The notes: a model not told the origin generated them from the letters alone. Positions 22,016 through 33,310 are shown, numbered from the stretch's first letter. The stretch is 64,000 bases of DNA from Rattus norvegicus (GCF_036323735.1 NC_086031.1:34601725-34665724), one strand, 5' to 3'. Program-made: numbers and translations.

Positions 22016-22322
22016 CAGGTGTGCAGGTGTCCATGCACATGTGTGTTTTTGCATTCAGAGGACAGACATTGATGTCAGCTAGCTTCTTCAGTTGCTCTCC
22101 ACCTTGTTTCTTAAATTAACGTTTCTTGTAACTCCTATAGCTTACCAACCTAACTGTTCTGCTGGCCAGCAAGGCTTAGGAATCGTCTTGTCTCTGCCTT
22201 CCCAGAACTTGGGATTACCAAAATGTCTCAGACCTGTTTTTTCATGTGTGTTCTGGGTCATTGAACTGAAGTCCTTTGGCTTGCAGACAACCTTTTTACC
22301 AACTAGGCCAGTCTGTTAAGTC
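22015..22322 (-). mobile_element. B4/RSINE1-like SINE, antisense
   Basis: Contains 'aggacagacattgatgtcag', 'agaacttgggattaccaaaa' and 'ccaactaggccagtct', the antisense end, B1 part and head of the composite SINE. Confidence 0.6.
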
Positions 22323-23059
22323 ATGGTTGGCCAGTTTTGGCCAATGTTGTTATGTATCAGCACTAACGTATCCATCATGAGGTTAAGCAGAAACATAACG
22401 GGGTTCTCCAACAGAGATGGAGGATGAGGAGGAGTCAGGAAAAGCTTGTAATTGTTATGAGAGGCTTGTGTATGTGTACATGTGGTGGAATGGGAAGATA
22501 ATGTTTGTTCTAACTAGTTAATAAAGGAATTACTAAGCATGAAGTATGACTTCTCCATTAACTCAGGTCTTTATGATACATGAGCTATTTGCTGGGAGGC
22601 TCCGAAGATAATTTAGTCACCTAAAAAGCAACAGAAGACATTACTTCAGGTCCCTTCAGAGCTTGGGTTACTAAAGGTCCTTGTCCAATCTCATTTTATG
22701 ATATCTCCTTGTGCTGGTTAGACTGACCTCCGGCAGACAGACTTGGAAATTGCCATGCTCTAGTGACACCAGGCTGAGTTTTAAAGGCCAGATCCCCGCT
22801 GCTTCCTGCCCGCCTATCCCATGGTGCAGAATGCTATAACTGCCAGAAAATAAATGACCAAATACCCCCAGCCTGGGAGCTTACCACTCCTCTTCCCCAG
22901 TCAAAGTCACCTCTTCACACAGACTGACCTTCCTTAGAGAGCAATGGGATGAGTTAGAATTACAGAGCTGGACCAGAGTCCAGAATCACAGTAGTTCCCC
23001 TCTAGAATTGGACTGACTACACATCTCAGAAATCAGAAGTGACCTTGATTCAATACATA
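22323..23059. other. Unique sequence
   Basis: About 740 bases with no repeat or coding evidence that I recognise. Confidence 0.35.
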
Positions 23060-23100
23060 ATATATTCTTTGCAGATTTATTTATTCAGTGTGTGTGTGTG

Positions 23101-23160
<60 letters not shown>

Positions 23161-23445
23161 AACAGAACAATCTTCAGCACTGGTCACATGCTGACCACCT
23201 TTTTATTATTTTTATTTTTGAAATAGAGTCTTTTCCTTGATCTGGAACATACTAATTAAGCTAGGCAGGCTGGCTGGTGAGGCACAGGAATTCCCCTTAT
23301 CCCTCAAACTATGGCATAACTGTTGGGCCACCAAACCCACACAGAATTTAAATGGCTGCTGAGATCTGACATCCTATTCTCATGCTTGCATGGCAACTGT
23401 TTTGCTTACCGAGTCATTTCTCCAGCCTCTACACTCTTCAAAATT
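23060..23445 (-). mobile_element. B4-like SINE, antisense, with (GT)n tail
   Basis: The GT array at about 23082-23157 is followed by 'gaacaatcttcagcactggt', 'tttgaaatagagtcttttcc' and 'cgagtcatttctccagcctc', the antisense composite SINE. Confidence 0.65.
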
Positions 23446-24427
23446 ATTGAGAACACCAAAAGGCTTTGACTTTGTGACTCATATCCAATTTTCTCTATTA
23501 GAAACTAGAATAGAAAACAATGAAGTAATAAAAATTTTCTTAGCTATCAAAACAAGGACATCAGCAGGTGCTATTTCTGATACCCACAAGCACCTATTAA
23601 AACTGAGACTGTGTGGGTGTTAGAGTATATGAGTGTTCTTGTGAAAACAGTTTTGATACAGATGGGCTTGAAGAGGTCCAGAATATTTTGGTAATCATTG
23701 TCCCAGCCTCAATTTCCCCCAAATTCTAAAAGAAAACAATAAGTTAGAAATAAACTGAGCCAATCAAACAAAAGCTCCTTGAATATTCAGGGAAGGACAA
23801 ACTTCAATTAATAACGTAAGGACAACTGGTTACCCATTAAGGGGAAGTGTAATAGAATTCTGGTTTCTTTTAAAAACAAAGAAATTTTATAAGAATATGT
23901 CTTTGTTCTAATCCCAGGCATGAGATCTGGGCTGCTTCAGATTGCCCACAGAAGCTGACTAGGCTTTACCTCATGATCCAGCAAGGGGATTTTGTGAGCT
24001 GTAGGTAGTTTGTGTGATTATGTGACATTTGGAATTCTGTGGACTTTTCAGATAACTGTTAGGACCCTGAGAAGCAAAGTGGGTTGTTGTTGGCCATGGT
24101 TTGTTAAGTAGCCACATATAAAGAAGAAACAAGAAGAAAAAAATTAGATATCCTGATGGCAAAAATTAAACTTGTTCCAAAAAACCAGATGCCCCTAGTC
24201 AGCAGGAAGTCATCTAATGATAGCGGCATCCCCTTTCCAACTCCTGACTTTATTCAGGGGTCTCTTTCCTTTCTTCTCTCTCCTGTTTTCTTTCTTATCT
24301 AGTGTTAGAGGGTTGAAAGGGTGAAAAAAAGTCGAGAAGGGTGGAAGAAAGGAGTTTCCACCAAGTAACCAAAGATCGGCTATGGGAAAGTTGGGCTAGA
24401 TTCTGAAATCCATCTAGTGAATAAAAA
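23446..24427. other. Unique AT-rich sequence
   Basis: About 1 kb without recognisable repeats. It could hold conserved elements, but I saw no motif cluster strong enough to call one. Confidence 0.3.
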
Positions 24428-24810
24428 ATCCTTTCTGTGGCTGTGATAAAACACTCTTACCAAAAGTAACTTAGGAAACAAAAGGATTTACTTTAGCTTA
24501 CACCCCCAGGTCACAGTCCATCATTGAGGGAAGTCAGGACAGGAATTCAAGTAGGAAGTTGAAGCTGAATGCTTCTTGCAGGCTCCTCATAGGCTCATGG
24601 TTAGGTAACTTTCTTATACATCCCAGGACTACCTGGCTGGGAAATGATTCTGCCCATGGTGGGCTAATCTCTCTTACGTCAATTGACAAGACAATTCCCC
24701 ACAGAAATACCCACAAGCCACTCTGATCTGGGCAATACCAAAATTGAGATTCTCTTCTAGATTGTGTGTCAAGATGATAGTGGCCACTAACTCCAACAGG
24801 CAATAATAAT
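24428..24810 (-). mobile_element. Rodent LTR-type repeat, antisense
   Basis: 'ctgtggctgtgataaaacac' to 'caagatgatagtggccacta', with 'gggaagtcaggacaggaatt' inside. It is a diverged copy of the LTR family at 12130 and 30202. Confidence 0.6.
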
Positions 24811-25599
24811 AAATTGTATTACACGGATTTCATCGCTATGAGACAATGTAGCCATGAATAAGAGCAAAGAAAGCTTCCATGTAGAACTACCCATACATCG
24901 TAAAATCTGTGAATAATCTGAGGGATGATAAATAAGATATTATCTCATTTTCTGAAAAACATTTTTACACACAAAGCAATTTGATATATAAGAATTTTTA
25001 TTTAGAATTTTACAAAATATGTGACTTTATATTTCACAATTTCATACTTTTTAGCACACCATATTTATTGATCTGGATGCATCCTTAAAAGTCTAATAGC
25101 TCATTAAGAAATGTCACAGTAAATTGTGACTATATACCTAAGGATTGGGGGGGGTAAAGGGAATATTATTAATGCAAATTACTTCAAAAGACATGAAATT
25201 ATAAGAGCCTATGCCTTTTTGTTTGCTTTCTTAGATTATTTTAAGAAAAAAATGGTTTCTTTTTTAATATTAGGACTCAGTATTCGCAGCCACACTCCTT
25301 TTGAACTCCATTTGGGCCTCATTTTTCTCCCCCATCATTAATGAAACCAGATGAAATGTGGGGAGCCTAGGATGTCTGCTTTGCTAGTGGTCAGAGGAGT
25401 ACCTACTCTTAGTTATTCCTCTTCAAATTGCTTACAATTCAATGAATCTCAACAATGTTTCTGTGAGTGCACATGATCCTATGTGGTACCTGGCCCGGTA
25501 GGTCCTCATCTTGGTTCTTTTGGTCAGTTGCACCAAAATGTAACTAGCTCAATGTAACTTCCATATATATGAAAACCCCAGGACAAATTTTTCTTGGAA
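24811..25599. promoter_or_regulatory. AT-rich unique block with an octamer
   Basis: Repeat-free DNA with an octamer at 25172-25179 in 'ttattaatgcaaattactt' and a further unique AT-rich block to about 25350. Possible conserved element; weak call. Confidence 0.25.
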
Positions 25600-25720
25600 T
25601 ATATATTTTATCACTCATGCATTCACTTGTTAGTCTGTTCAGTTATCACTGGCTCAGATTCCAAGGAGTGCCAGGCTGTACTAAGTAGGCGAGATGATGG
25701 AGAAATGGGAAAGAGCTCTG
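25600..25720. mobile_element. Possible old mammalian repeat fragment
   Basis: 'catgcattcacttgttagtc' followed by 'gtgccaggctgtactaagta' has the word order of an ancient mammalian interspersed repeat. Family uncertain. Confidence 0.3.
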
Positions 25721-25723
25721 CTC

Positions 25724-26035
25724 TTGTGGGGTTATAGAAGAGGAGAAAGAGAAGGAGGAGGAGGGAGAAGATGGAGGAAGGAGGAAGAGAAGGGGAGAAG
25801 AAGGAAGAGGGTGGGAGGAGGTGAGAAGGGAGAATGGGAGGGAGAGGGGAAGGGAGAGGGAGAACTAGGAAAAGGAAAACAGAAGATGGAAAAGGGAAAG
25901 AGAAGTAGGGAAGGAGGGGAGAAGAAGGGGTAGTGGGGAAAGGAAGGAAGAGAGAGAGGGAGAAAGAAAGGAGAGGAAGAGGAGAGCGAGAGCGAGAGCG
26001 AGAGCGAGAGAGAGAGAGCGAGAGAGAGAGAGGAA
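25724..26035. repeat. Long purine strand (GGA/GA)n
   Basis: About 310 bases almost purely A and G on the plus strand, ending in GAGAGC and GA units. Mirror-like purine tracts of this kind can form triplex DNA. They create long false frames on both strands. Confidence 0.95.
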
Positions 26036-26399
26036 GGGTCTAGAAACAAAGGAAAGGGGGGTTGTGTAAGTGCTAGCACACACTGAGCTGAACTGAAGTG
26101 AGTTCCTGGTGCATGGAGGGAGGGCCCAGAGACAGACAGGTGATGTCTACGATCCCTCCCAGAGCACACAGGACATACACCACCCTCAGCAGACTGCGAC
26201 TGTCTCTGGGGTAAGGCTGTGCTGTTTGTTTCTTTATCTTTAGATATCTGCTGACCCAGGGCTGGGCGGTCTGAAAGCTTCCTTGTGGTAGCCCAAAGGA
26301 GATGGAGACTGTACCCCCGGTCACTTCACTTCTCCCCTGTGCACACAGTTGGTCCTCACCCAACATCTTCATCTTGCTTGGTCATTTCCAGAAGGTTCT
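26036..26399. other. Unique sequence
   Basis: Moderately GC-rich unique DNA. Open frames of about 100 codons exist on both strands, but they extend from the adjacent low-complexity tracts. Confidence 0.35.
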
Positions 26400-26625
26400 G
26401 CTCTTCCTTCCCCTCCCTCCACACTCTTTACCTCCTGAAAGGATCCCTGTCCTTTGTCATTTCTGAAGGACACTTCTCTCCTCCTTCCTCCCTCCCCCCT
26501 CTCTCTCTCCCCACTCCGTCCCTGCTCTTCCTTCTCCCTCCCTCCACCATCATTTCTTTCCTTATTTCTCATCCTCTTTATCTTCCCATCTACCCCTCTA
26601 TCCCCCTCTCCATTTGATGCCTTCT
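26400..26625. repeat. Pyrimidine-rich (CT/CCT) tract
   Basis: Strongly C/T on the plus strand with short interruptions, nearly the mirror of the purine tract 400 bases earlier. Confidence 0.85.
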
Positions 26626-26834
26626 CTATTCTTCATGGTAGAAATGAAGCCAGATCCCATATATGACCATATTGGCTCTTCCTGTACATACAGGGCTTAG
26701 TGTTGGGTGAAGGGTCTAGTGCTCCAGAAAGGGGTAAGTGATGGGGCTGGGGCTGGGGCTCAGTTCTTTTAAAAGGAAGTACTATGAATTTGAAATTTAA
26801 ACTAAATGACTGGAAGAGAAGGTATCGAATAGCA
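26626..26834. other. Unique sequence
   Basis: Contains a short GGGGCT repeat at about 26743-26761. Otherwise nothing recognised. It lies just past the expected cleavage site of the minus-strand terminal exon. Confidence 0.35.
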
Positions 26835-26857
26835 TTGAAAGTCTTAAACATCTACAT

Positions 26858-26863
26858 TTTATT
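26858..26863 (-). terminator. Polyadenylation signal AATAAA
   Basis: AATAAA on the minus strand, in 'taaagaaataaaatgtag', about 100 bases after the stop of the candidate terminal exon. Cleavage would be expected around 26835-26848. Confidence 0.35.
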
Positions 26864-26962
26864 TCTTTAAAGAAAAACAAGTGTTCTCTGCAGTATTGGG
26901 CTGTTTGAAGCTTCATAGGCACACAAGGGTGACCACATCATTATTGTTTGTGCCTTTCCACT

Positions 26963-27096
26963 TCAGCATACACATCGGTGCTGCTTCTGGGGGACAACAC
27001 AGATGCGCTCCATCTCGGAACTATCTTTCTTTGTACTGGGAGTCATGTCCAGGGTGACCGATTCTGGTTTGTCTTCCTTCTGGACGCCATAATCAT
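26963..27096 (-). CDS. Candidate terminal coding exon of a minus-strand gene (3' end)
   Basis: Reading downward from 27096, a good acceptor ('ctctcctcactctctag') is followed by two bases that finish a codon, 43 open codons and a TGA at 26965-26963. A 3' UTR of about 120 bases with AATAAA follows. The peptide starts DYGVQKEDKPES, is hydrophilic and rich in Lys, Glu, Asp, Ser and Thr, and ends Cys-Val-Cys. The exon keeps several CpGs, unlike its surroundings. A CXC end is seen in some prenylated Rab GTPases, but this alone does not identify it. I do not recognise the protein, and no matching upstream exon was found. Confidence 0.4.
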
Positions 27097-27384
27097 CTAG
27101 AGAGTGAGGAGAGGGTGACCTCACATCGCCAGACTCAGCTCTATAGAATCTCCCCTCCCACTTCCCTACTCCTCCACCAAGTCAGTAAAGCTAGAATATC
27201 AGTATGAAATGAGATGCTGTTTCCAATGGACGTGTGGCATAGTTCAGATGTGCGATGTTCCCTACAAACTTTACCTGATGGTGCTGTTTGGGGAGGCAGA
27301 ACCCCACTAGATGAAATGGGCCATAGACAGTGGGCCTTGTGGTTTATAGCCAAGTCTTACTTCTGAGGAAAGATAGCTCTGGCC
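27097..27384. other. Unique sequence (intron, if the terminal exon is real)
   Basis: Directly upstream of the candidate acceptor on the minus strand. No repeat recognised. Confidence 0.35.
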
Positions 27385-27578
27385 TCTACATACACACACA
27401 TACATGCAGCATACATGCACATGCACAAACCCTCCCTGAAAACACCCCATGAATTTGACGCACATGGTCATATTTCTTCTATCTTCATTAGAACCATGTT
27501 ATGAGACCCCTCTTGAGGTCAGCTTTGGTTTTTTTTGCCTTCTCCCAACACCCTGCCCTGGCCTTAGTCTCTTTGCTA
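27385..27578 (+). repeat. Duplicated segment, copy 1
   Basis: From the CA-rich start through 'agaaccatgttatgagaccc' to 'gccttagtctctttgc', it closely matches 28425-28624 in the same orientation, about 1.05 kb away. No known family recognised. Confidence 0.7.
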
Positions 27579-28079
27579 CTTCTATTAGACTAGAACACTG
27601 GATATAAACAACCAGTCTCACCAGGAAGATTTATCAAATAAGCAAAAGTCCTCAATTAATATTAGGAGAATGAATGAATGAACTTCCCCCAAGGTGTTAA
27701 TCATAGTTGTTACTTTGTTCTCTTGTAGAAGGTTAGAAAATCCTGGCTGTCATCTGAAGCAACTGAGAGGACTGACCAGAACCGGTTAGATATTTTGATG
27801 TTCATTTCAGTTTGATCAAATAATTCCACAAGGAAACAGTGCAAATTTGAAGATTTGAGCTTAAGGCCCCCAAAGAAATCATTTCTTTATTACATTGCTA
27901 GTTAATATTTTCTTTCCACATGCAGTTTGCCTATATAAGCAAAATTATCATTTACTTTGCTTTTCAAGAAAGAAAATTTTAATATAAGGTACCCAAGCTC
28001 ATAACCATATTCAAATTGAAGATTAAAGCCTACCAAAGTAGATGAAGGTCTACCAAATTTCTAATTATAGGGGTGTGTT
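27579..28079. other. Unique AT-rich sequence
   Basis: The spacer between the two duplicated segments. 'cacatgcagtttgcctatat' near 27920 is part of a repeat-free stretch. No feature supported. Confidence 0.3.
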
Positions 28080-28410
28080 TGTGTATCTATGCTTATAGGT
28101 ATGAGTGTGTGCATGTGTTCACATACATATGTTTATGTTTGCTGGAACAAGTATGTATATTAATAAATCCACACATATTTTCCCTCACACGAAGCTGTGC
28201 ATTCTTTTCTTTAAAGATTCATTTTTATTTTTAATGTCATGTCTGTACACATGTGGCACAGGGCTACTTGCTGGGATCATCGCAACACTGATGCTAGAAT
28301 TACAGGTGTTTACAAGCCACCTGCTATATGTGCTGGGAACTAAACTTATGCTGTCTCCAAGAGCAGCGGCAAGCATTGGTTAATGGCTAAGCTGTTTCTC
28401 CAGCCCCTAT
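28080..28410 (-). mobile_element. B3-like SINE, antisense
   Basis: A TG-rich start, then 'aagattcatttttattttta', 'tgctgggaactaaacttatg' and 'ctaagctgtttctccagccc', the antisense tail, body and head of a B2/B3 element. Confidence 0.7.
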
Positions 28411-28424
28411 ATATTCTTCTATAA

Positions 28425-28624
28425 CACACGTGCACACACACAGGCACACACGCACGCACGCATGCACAAATCCAACCTGAAAATTCATCCATCACATGAA
28501 CTTGACACACATGGCCATATTTCTTGCGTCTTCACTAGAACCATGTTATGAGACCCCTCTCAACGTTAGCTTCAGTTCTTTTGCTTTCTCCCAGCACCCT
28601 ACCCTGGCCTTTGTCTCTTTGCAT
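28425..28624 (+). repeat. Duplicated segment, copy 2
   Basis: Matches 27385-27578, with 'agaaccatgttatgagaccc' identical and the flanks diverged. The CA-rich start is longer here (CACGCACG units). Confidence 0.7.
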
Positions 28625-28824
28625 GTGCGTGTAGAGGTGGGTGGTGAGTGTGTGTGTGGGGGTGTATCCTAGAAATCAATATATTCTTATATTTTATAAC
28701 TTGTTCCTTGTTCAAAAAATTGTTAATATTTTGTCATTTAAGTGATCCAAGCCCCTTGACCTAATTACTCATTGTTGAACTTAATTTGTTCCATGCTTCC
28801 TTCTGTAATAAATGATATTGTCTC
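28625..28824. other. Unique sequence with short GT stretch
   Basis: A GT-rich run at about 28626-28665; otherwise nothing recognised. Confidence 0.3.
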
Positions 28825-28990
28825 CAGCAAGATGGCTCAGTCGCTAATGGTGCTTAGACTGTAATTCAACCTCCAGATCTCATGTAGCTCTGTAAGGATA
28901 GACTCAACTCTAAAAAGTTGTCCTCTGACCTCCAGACACAGATAGTGTCACCAAAATACCTGCACATATCATGTATGTTTATTTAAAAGT
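28825..28990 (+). mobile_element. B3-like SINE
   Basis: 'ctccagcaagatggctcagt' head and the 'gttgtcctctgacctccaga' body are clear. Confidence 0.7.
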
Positions 28991-29232
28991 TGTGATAATT
29001 TCATGATGTCCCATTTAATAGTCGTTGGCCTTAATGACCCTCTTCAGAAAGTCTTTTCATGTGCTCATGTGTTCAAGCACATTCTTTACTTTCTCCTTTC
29101 TCAGATTCCGGGTACTGGCTTTTGTAATGAAGACTTTGGTCCATTTGGAGTTGATTTTTGTGAGTGATACAGATCGAGTTTCATTCTTCTATATTTAGTT
29201 ATCTAGTTTGACGCATTTGTTGAAGACACTGA
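28991..29232 (-). mobile_element. L1 ORF2 fragment, antisense
   Basis: 'atgatgtcccatttaatagt' and 'actttggtccatttggagtt' match antisense L1 ORF2 C-terminal coding sequence. It is a second copy of the segment at 32180-32410, and it is broken with no open frame. Confidence 0.75.
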
Positions 29233-29239
29233 TGAACTT

Positions 29240-29470
29240 TAGTCAATTAATAGCAGTTTGAAGAAGGAAACTATTTTCTGCAAGGGTGTGACCCCTGGTT
29301 GGTTGGTCACACTTCATTGGAAGGCCATAGCTTGGAGATAATATGGGCAGGAAAAAATTAGGTATGTAAAGAAAGGTGACTCTTGAAGGAGTTGGAGGAA
29401 TAACTGTGATCAAAATAAAAGGTGTGGATTTATCAATGAACTTATAAGAAAATAAAAACAATTAAATAAA
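29240..29470 (+). mobile_element. L1 3' UTR end, sense
   Basis: 'ggaaactattttctgcaagg' and 'aataactgtgatcaaaataa' resemble the 3' end of old rodent L1, with an A-rich tail to about 29470. It is opposite in orientation to the fragment just before it. Confidence 0.65.
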
Positions 29471-29624
29471 ATTATAATAAATAATATGTCAAAATTCATT
29501 CCCCGTCTTATTTGTAACTTTAGTTATTTTAATTTTAAAATGCTATAAAAATAGAAGTTCCTGAACAACCTCTGTCAGCACCTCTCACCTTCTTGTAAGT
29601 ACTATCTGGTCAACTTTCTCCCTT
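29471..29624. other. AT-rich spacer
   Basis: Nothing recognised between L1 pieces. Confidence 0.3.
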
Positions 29625-30201
29625 TTTATTGAAAATATATTTTTTAACATAGTGTATCCTGACTATGGTTTTCCCTACTCCTCTCTGTGCTTCCCTCCCT
29701 CCAATCAAGATCCACTTCCTTTCTGTCTCTCATTAGAAAGTGGGCTTCTAAGGGATAGTAAAATAAAATAAAATAAAATCTAACACACCAGAATTGAACA
29801 AAGGAAACATACAGAAGAAGAGCCCAAGAGAAGGCACTAGAAATTCATTCATTTGTACACTCAGGAATTTTGTAAAAACACTAAAGTTGAAGCCATATTT
29901 ATTTGCAGTGGATCTAATGCTTCCTTAGTCTCTGAGTTCACATAAACTTGAATTATGTTGGTTTAGTGGGCCTTGGCTTTTTGGTGTCCTCCATTCTCTC
30001 TGGCTCTTACTCTCTTTCTGCTTCCCTGAGGGAAGGGATATTCTGAAGACAGTCAATTTAGGGCTGAGCTTTCTAGGGTCTCTCACTGTATAACGCCTGG
30101 CTGTGAGTCTCTATTCGTTCTCATCTGCTGTAGGAGGAGGATTCTCTGATGGTGGCTGAGCAAGGCACTGATCTATGAGTATAGCAGATTATCGTTAGGA
30201 G
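29625..30201 (-). mobile_element. Old rodent L1 (Lx-like) 3' UTR, antisense, part 1
   Basis: 'ttttattgaaaatatatttt' begins the antisense 3' end. 'tggtgtcctccattctctct' and 'ggtggctgagcaaggcactg' are typical Lx 3' UTR words. It continues after the LTR at 30202-30609. Confidence 0.8.
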
Positions 30202-30609
30202 TGTTCTGGCTAGTCTTATGTCACCTTGACACCCAAACTAGAATTATCTAAAAGGAGAAACTTCAACTGAGAAAATGACCCTATAAGATACAGCTGTAAG
30301 TCTTTTATTAGTAGTAATTGATGGGGAAGGATCTGGGTCTTTGTAGGTGGTACCATTCCTGGACTAGTAAGCCTGTGTTCTATAAGAAAGCAGGCTGAGC
30401 AAGCCATGGGGGCAAGCCAGTAAACAGTACCACGCCATACTAGGTTCCTGCTCTATTTGAGTTCCTGTCCTGACTTCCGTCAATGATGAATAGGGATATG
30501 GAAGTGTAAAACAAAACAAGACAAAACAAAACAAAAACAAACAAACCTTTCTTCCACAAGTGGTTTTGGTCATAGTTTCATCAAGGTGATAGTAACCCTA
30601 ACTAAGACA
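30202..30609 (+). mobile_element. Rodent solo LTR inserted in L1
   Basis: Begins TGTTCTGGCTAGTCTTATGT and ends CTAACTAAGACA, so it has TG...CA ends. GGAG before and AGAG after look like a decayed 4-base target duplication. A CAAAA-rich stretch replaces the usual polyadenylation region. The L1 sequence resumes directly on the other side. Confidence 0.8.
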
Positions 30610-32665
30610 AGAGTTGCTAAGTTTTTTCGTCTGTTTTTGACTAGTTACATTTGGTTTTTATCTTAGGGCTCTGGGTTACCTAGTCTTGGGCTAGCCGTGT
30701 TGAGTCTGTGCTCCATCTTACCGAGTGAGTCTTAAGTCAAATCAGAGATACTGGTTGGTTACTCCCTCAAGCTTTGTACAACCACTACCCCAACCTACCT
30801 TGCAGTCGGGACGCAATTGCAGATCAGAGATTTTATGGCTGGGTTTGTGTTCGCGTCTCCCTTTTGGCAGCATACCTACTTTCCTGTACCAAAGAAGCTA
30901 GAGCATAGATGTGAAGGCTCTCTAAAGGCACCAGCTCGACTTCTCCACGATCAATGAGTTGTTATAGCTGTTGTCAGCAACGGGGCTGTGCCTTCAGTTT
31001 GTTTGGGATTCCCATGGGACTCCTTTGGCCAACAACTAGATTAGATGCAACCCAATCCTGGTACTGAAAGATTCATTTGGTGACAATAGATGGCCACCTG
31101 GGAATCGATCTCCATTATTTGGCAATTCCATTTAGATCACTTTTATTATATGTACTAATTTAGGAAGATTCCACTGTACTAGGTTTCCATTCCACTTCTC
31201 AAATGACCCTTAATTTTGGCCGTCTCTCCCTGTATTTTCTTCTCCATCCTTTTCTCCCCCTCCCTACTTGATCTTCCTGTTCCACCCCTCATCCATCCAT
31301 AACTATTTATTCTATTTTACATTACTAATAAGAACTATTATATTACTAATAGGAACTATCTGTTCCTCTTAGTCACCAATTCTATACCTAAACACCATGG
31401 TTGTATGGATGGTGGATTGGTTATCATTGATTTAACAGCTAATATCCACACAAACATGAAAGTGATTATTTATACCTTATTTGTCATTATGGGTCTGGGA
31501 TATCTTATCCTCGATGATCTTTCTCTGCTTCCATCCATTTACCTGCAATTTTCATGATTTCCTTTAAAAAAAAATTAACAGAGTGATTGATACTCTCATT
31601 TTCTTTATCGCTTTTTCTGCTGGGGGACATCTCAGTTGATTTTCATTTCTGGCTATTGTGAATTAAGCAGCAATGAACATAGTTGAAAAGGAGTCTCTGT
31701 GGTAGCATGAAGGGAGCATCCTTTGGAATCTTGAGGTAGATCAATTTCCATCTTCCTAAGGAAGTGCCACAATGATTTCCATAGTGGCTAGACAAGTTTG
31801 CACTCCACCAGCAGTGGATGAGTGTTCCCCTTGTTCTACATTCTTGCCAGCATGAGCTGTCACTTTTTTATTGCTCTTATCCATTCTGACAGGAGTAAGA
31901 TGAGATCTCAAAGTAGCTTTGATTTGCATTTCCTTTATGACTAATGATGTCGGACATTTCTTTAAGTGTTTCTCATCCAGTTGAGTTTCCTCCTTTGAGA
32001 ATTCCTCATTAAGATTTTTAGTTATCTGTTTTCTTGATAACTAGACTTTTTTACTTCTTCATATATTTTGAATATTAGTCCTCTATTGAATGTGGAGTTG
32101 ATAAAAAAATTTCCCATTCTACACACTGCTGCTTTGTCTGAATGACAGTGTCCTTTGCCATGCAGAAGCTCTTCAGTTTCATGAGGTCCCATTTGTTCAT
32201 TGTTGATCTTACTGCCTGCACTAACGGTTTTCTGCTCAGAGTCTCTTCTTGTGCCAATTCCCCACTTTCTCTTCTATCAGGTTCAGGGTAGCTGGCTTAT
32301 GTTAAGGTCTTTGATCCATTTGGAGTTGGGTTTTATGGAGGATGAAGAATATGAATCCATTTGGATTCTTCTACATGCAGCCGCCCAGTTTGACCAGCAC
32401 CATTTGTGAAGACTCTGGGTTTTTTCCCAGTTGTTTTTCTGGCTTCATTATCAAAAATCAATTGTCCATAGATATGCAGATATGTCTGGGTCTTCAATTT
32501 GATTCCATTGATCTAGATACCTGTTTTTATGCTAGTACCATGCGGTTTTTATTACTACAGATTTGTAGCACAACTTGAAATTAGGAATACTAATGCCTCC
32601 AAGAGTTTTTGTTATTGCTGAAGTTGCTGTTGTTGTTGTTAATTGGGATCGTTTCATTTGTGCTG

Positions 32666-32716
<51 letters not shown>

Positions 32717-32900
32717 CAGATGAAGCTGAAAATTTCAAGATATGTGAAGAATTGTGTTAAAGTTTTGATAGGGGTATATTGTATCTTTGTCTTCAATTCT
32801 AGAAAGTCTTTTATTTCTTTCTTAATTTCTTTTTTGACCCATTTTTTATTCAGTAGTGAGTTGTTCAGTTTCCATGAGTTTGTATGCTTTCTGTTGTGAG
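30610..32900 (-). mobile_element. Old rodent L1: rest of 3' UTR and ORF2 C-terminal part, antisense
   Basis: 30610-31300 is 3' UTR ('ggttggttactccctcaagc', 'tttggccaacaactagatta'). From about 31560 the sequence is antisense ORF2 ('agtgccacaatgatttccat', 'ccatttggagttgggtttta'). Stops and indels break ORF2 throughout and the 5' part is absent, so it is a dead 5'-truncated copy. A (TG)n sits at about 32667-32716. Confidence 0.85.
32667..32716. repeat. (TG)n microsatellite within L1
   Basis: About 24 TG units that interrupt the antisense L1 ORF2 sequence. Confidence 0.95.
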
Positions 32901-33059
32901 TGTGCATGTGCATGGGTGTGTGCATTTGTGTGCTTCTGTGTGTATTATGTGTCTCTGTATATATGTGTGTGTGTATGCATATATATGTCTATATATGTGT
33001 GTATGTGTGAAGAACTGAGATACACACACACACACACATACATATATATATTTGTGTGT
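32898..33059. repeat. Degenerate TG/TATG/CA repeat
   Basis: Mixed TG, ATGT and CA units including 'acacacacacacacatacat'. The switch from TG to CA allows hairpin-like pairing. Confidence 0.85.
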
Positions 33060-33310
33060 CCACAAGTATGTAGACTTCAGAGGACAACTTGAGGAACTTG
33101 TTTTTCTCCTTTCTCCATATGGGTTCCAAGTGAACTCATATGGTCATGAGTTCCTTTGCCCTCTGAGCTTCCTTACCTAACCTTTCTAGTTCTCATGTAA
33201 TTAATTCTCTCACTTTTATTTCCTTATAGTTTTTGTTAAAGCTGAGTTTCATGTGCTTCAGGCTCTGAGGCCCAACTGGGGATGGAGCCTAGGACTTTGT
33301 TTGTGGTAGG
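33060..33310 (-). mobile_element. Decayed SINE sequence, antisense
   Basis: 'gacttcagaggacaacttga' and 'tatgggttccaagtgaactc' fit an antisense B3-type body. 'aactggggatggagcctagg' later on fits a second ID-like head. Both are strongly diverged. Confidence 0.45.

Noticed and set aside
31560..32880. Functional L1 ORF2
   Set aside because: The antisense ORF2 region is full of stops, indels and a microsatellite, and is truncated at its 5' side.
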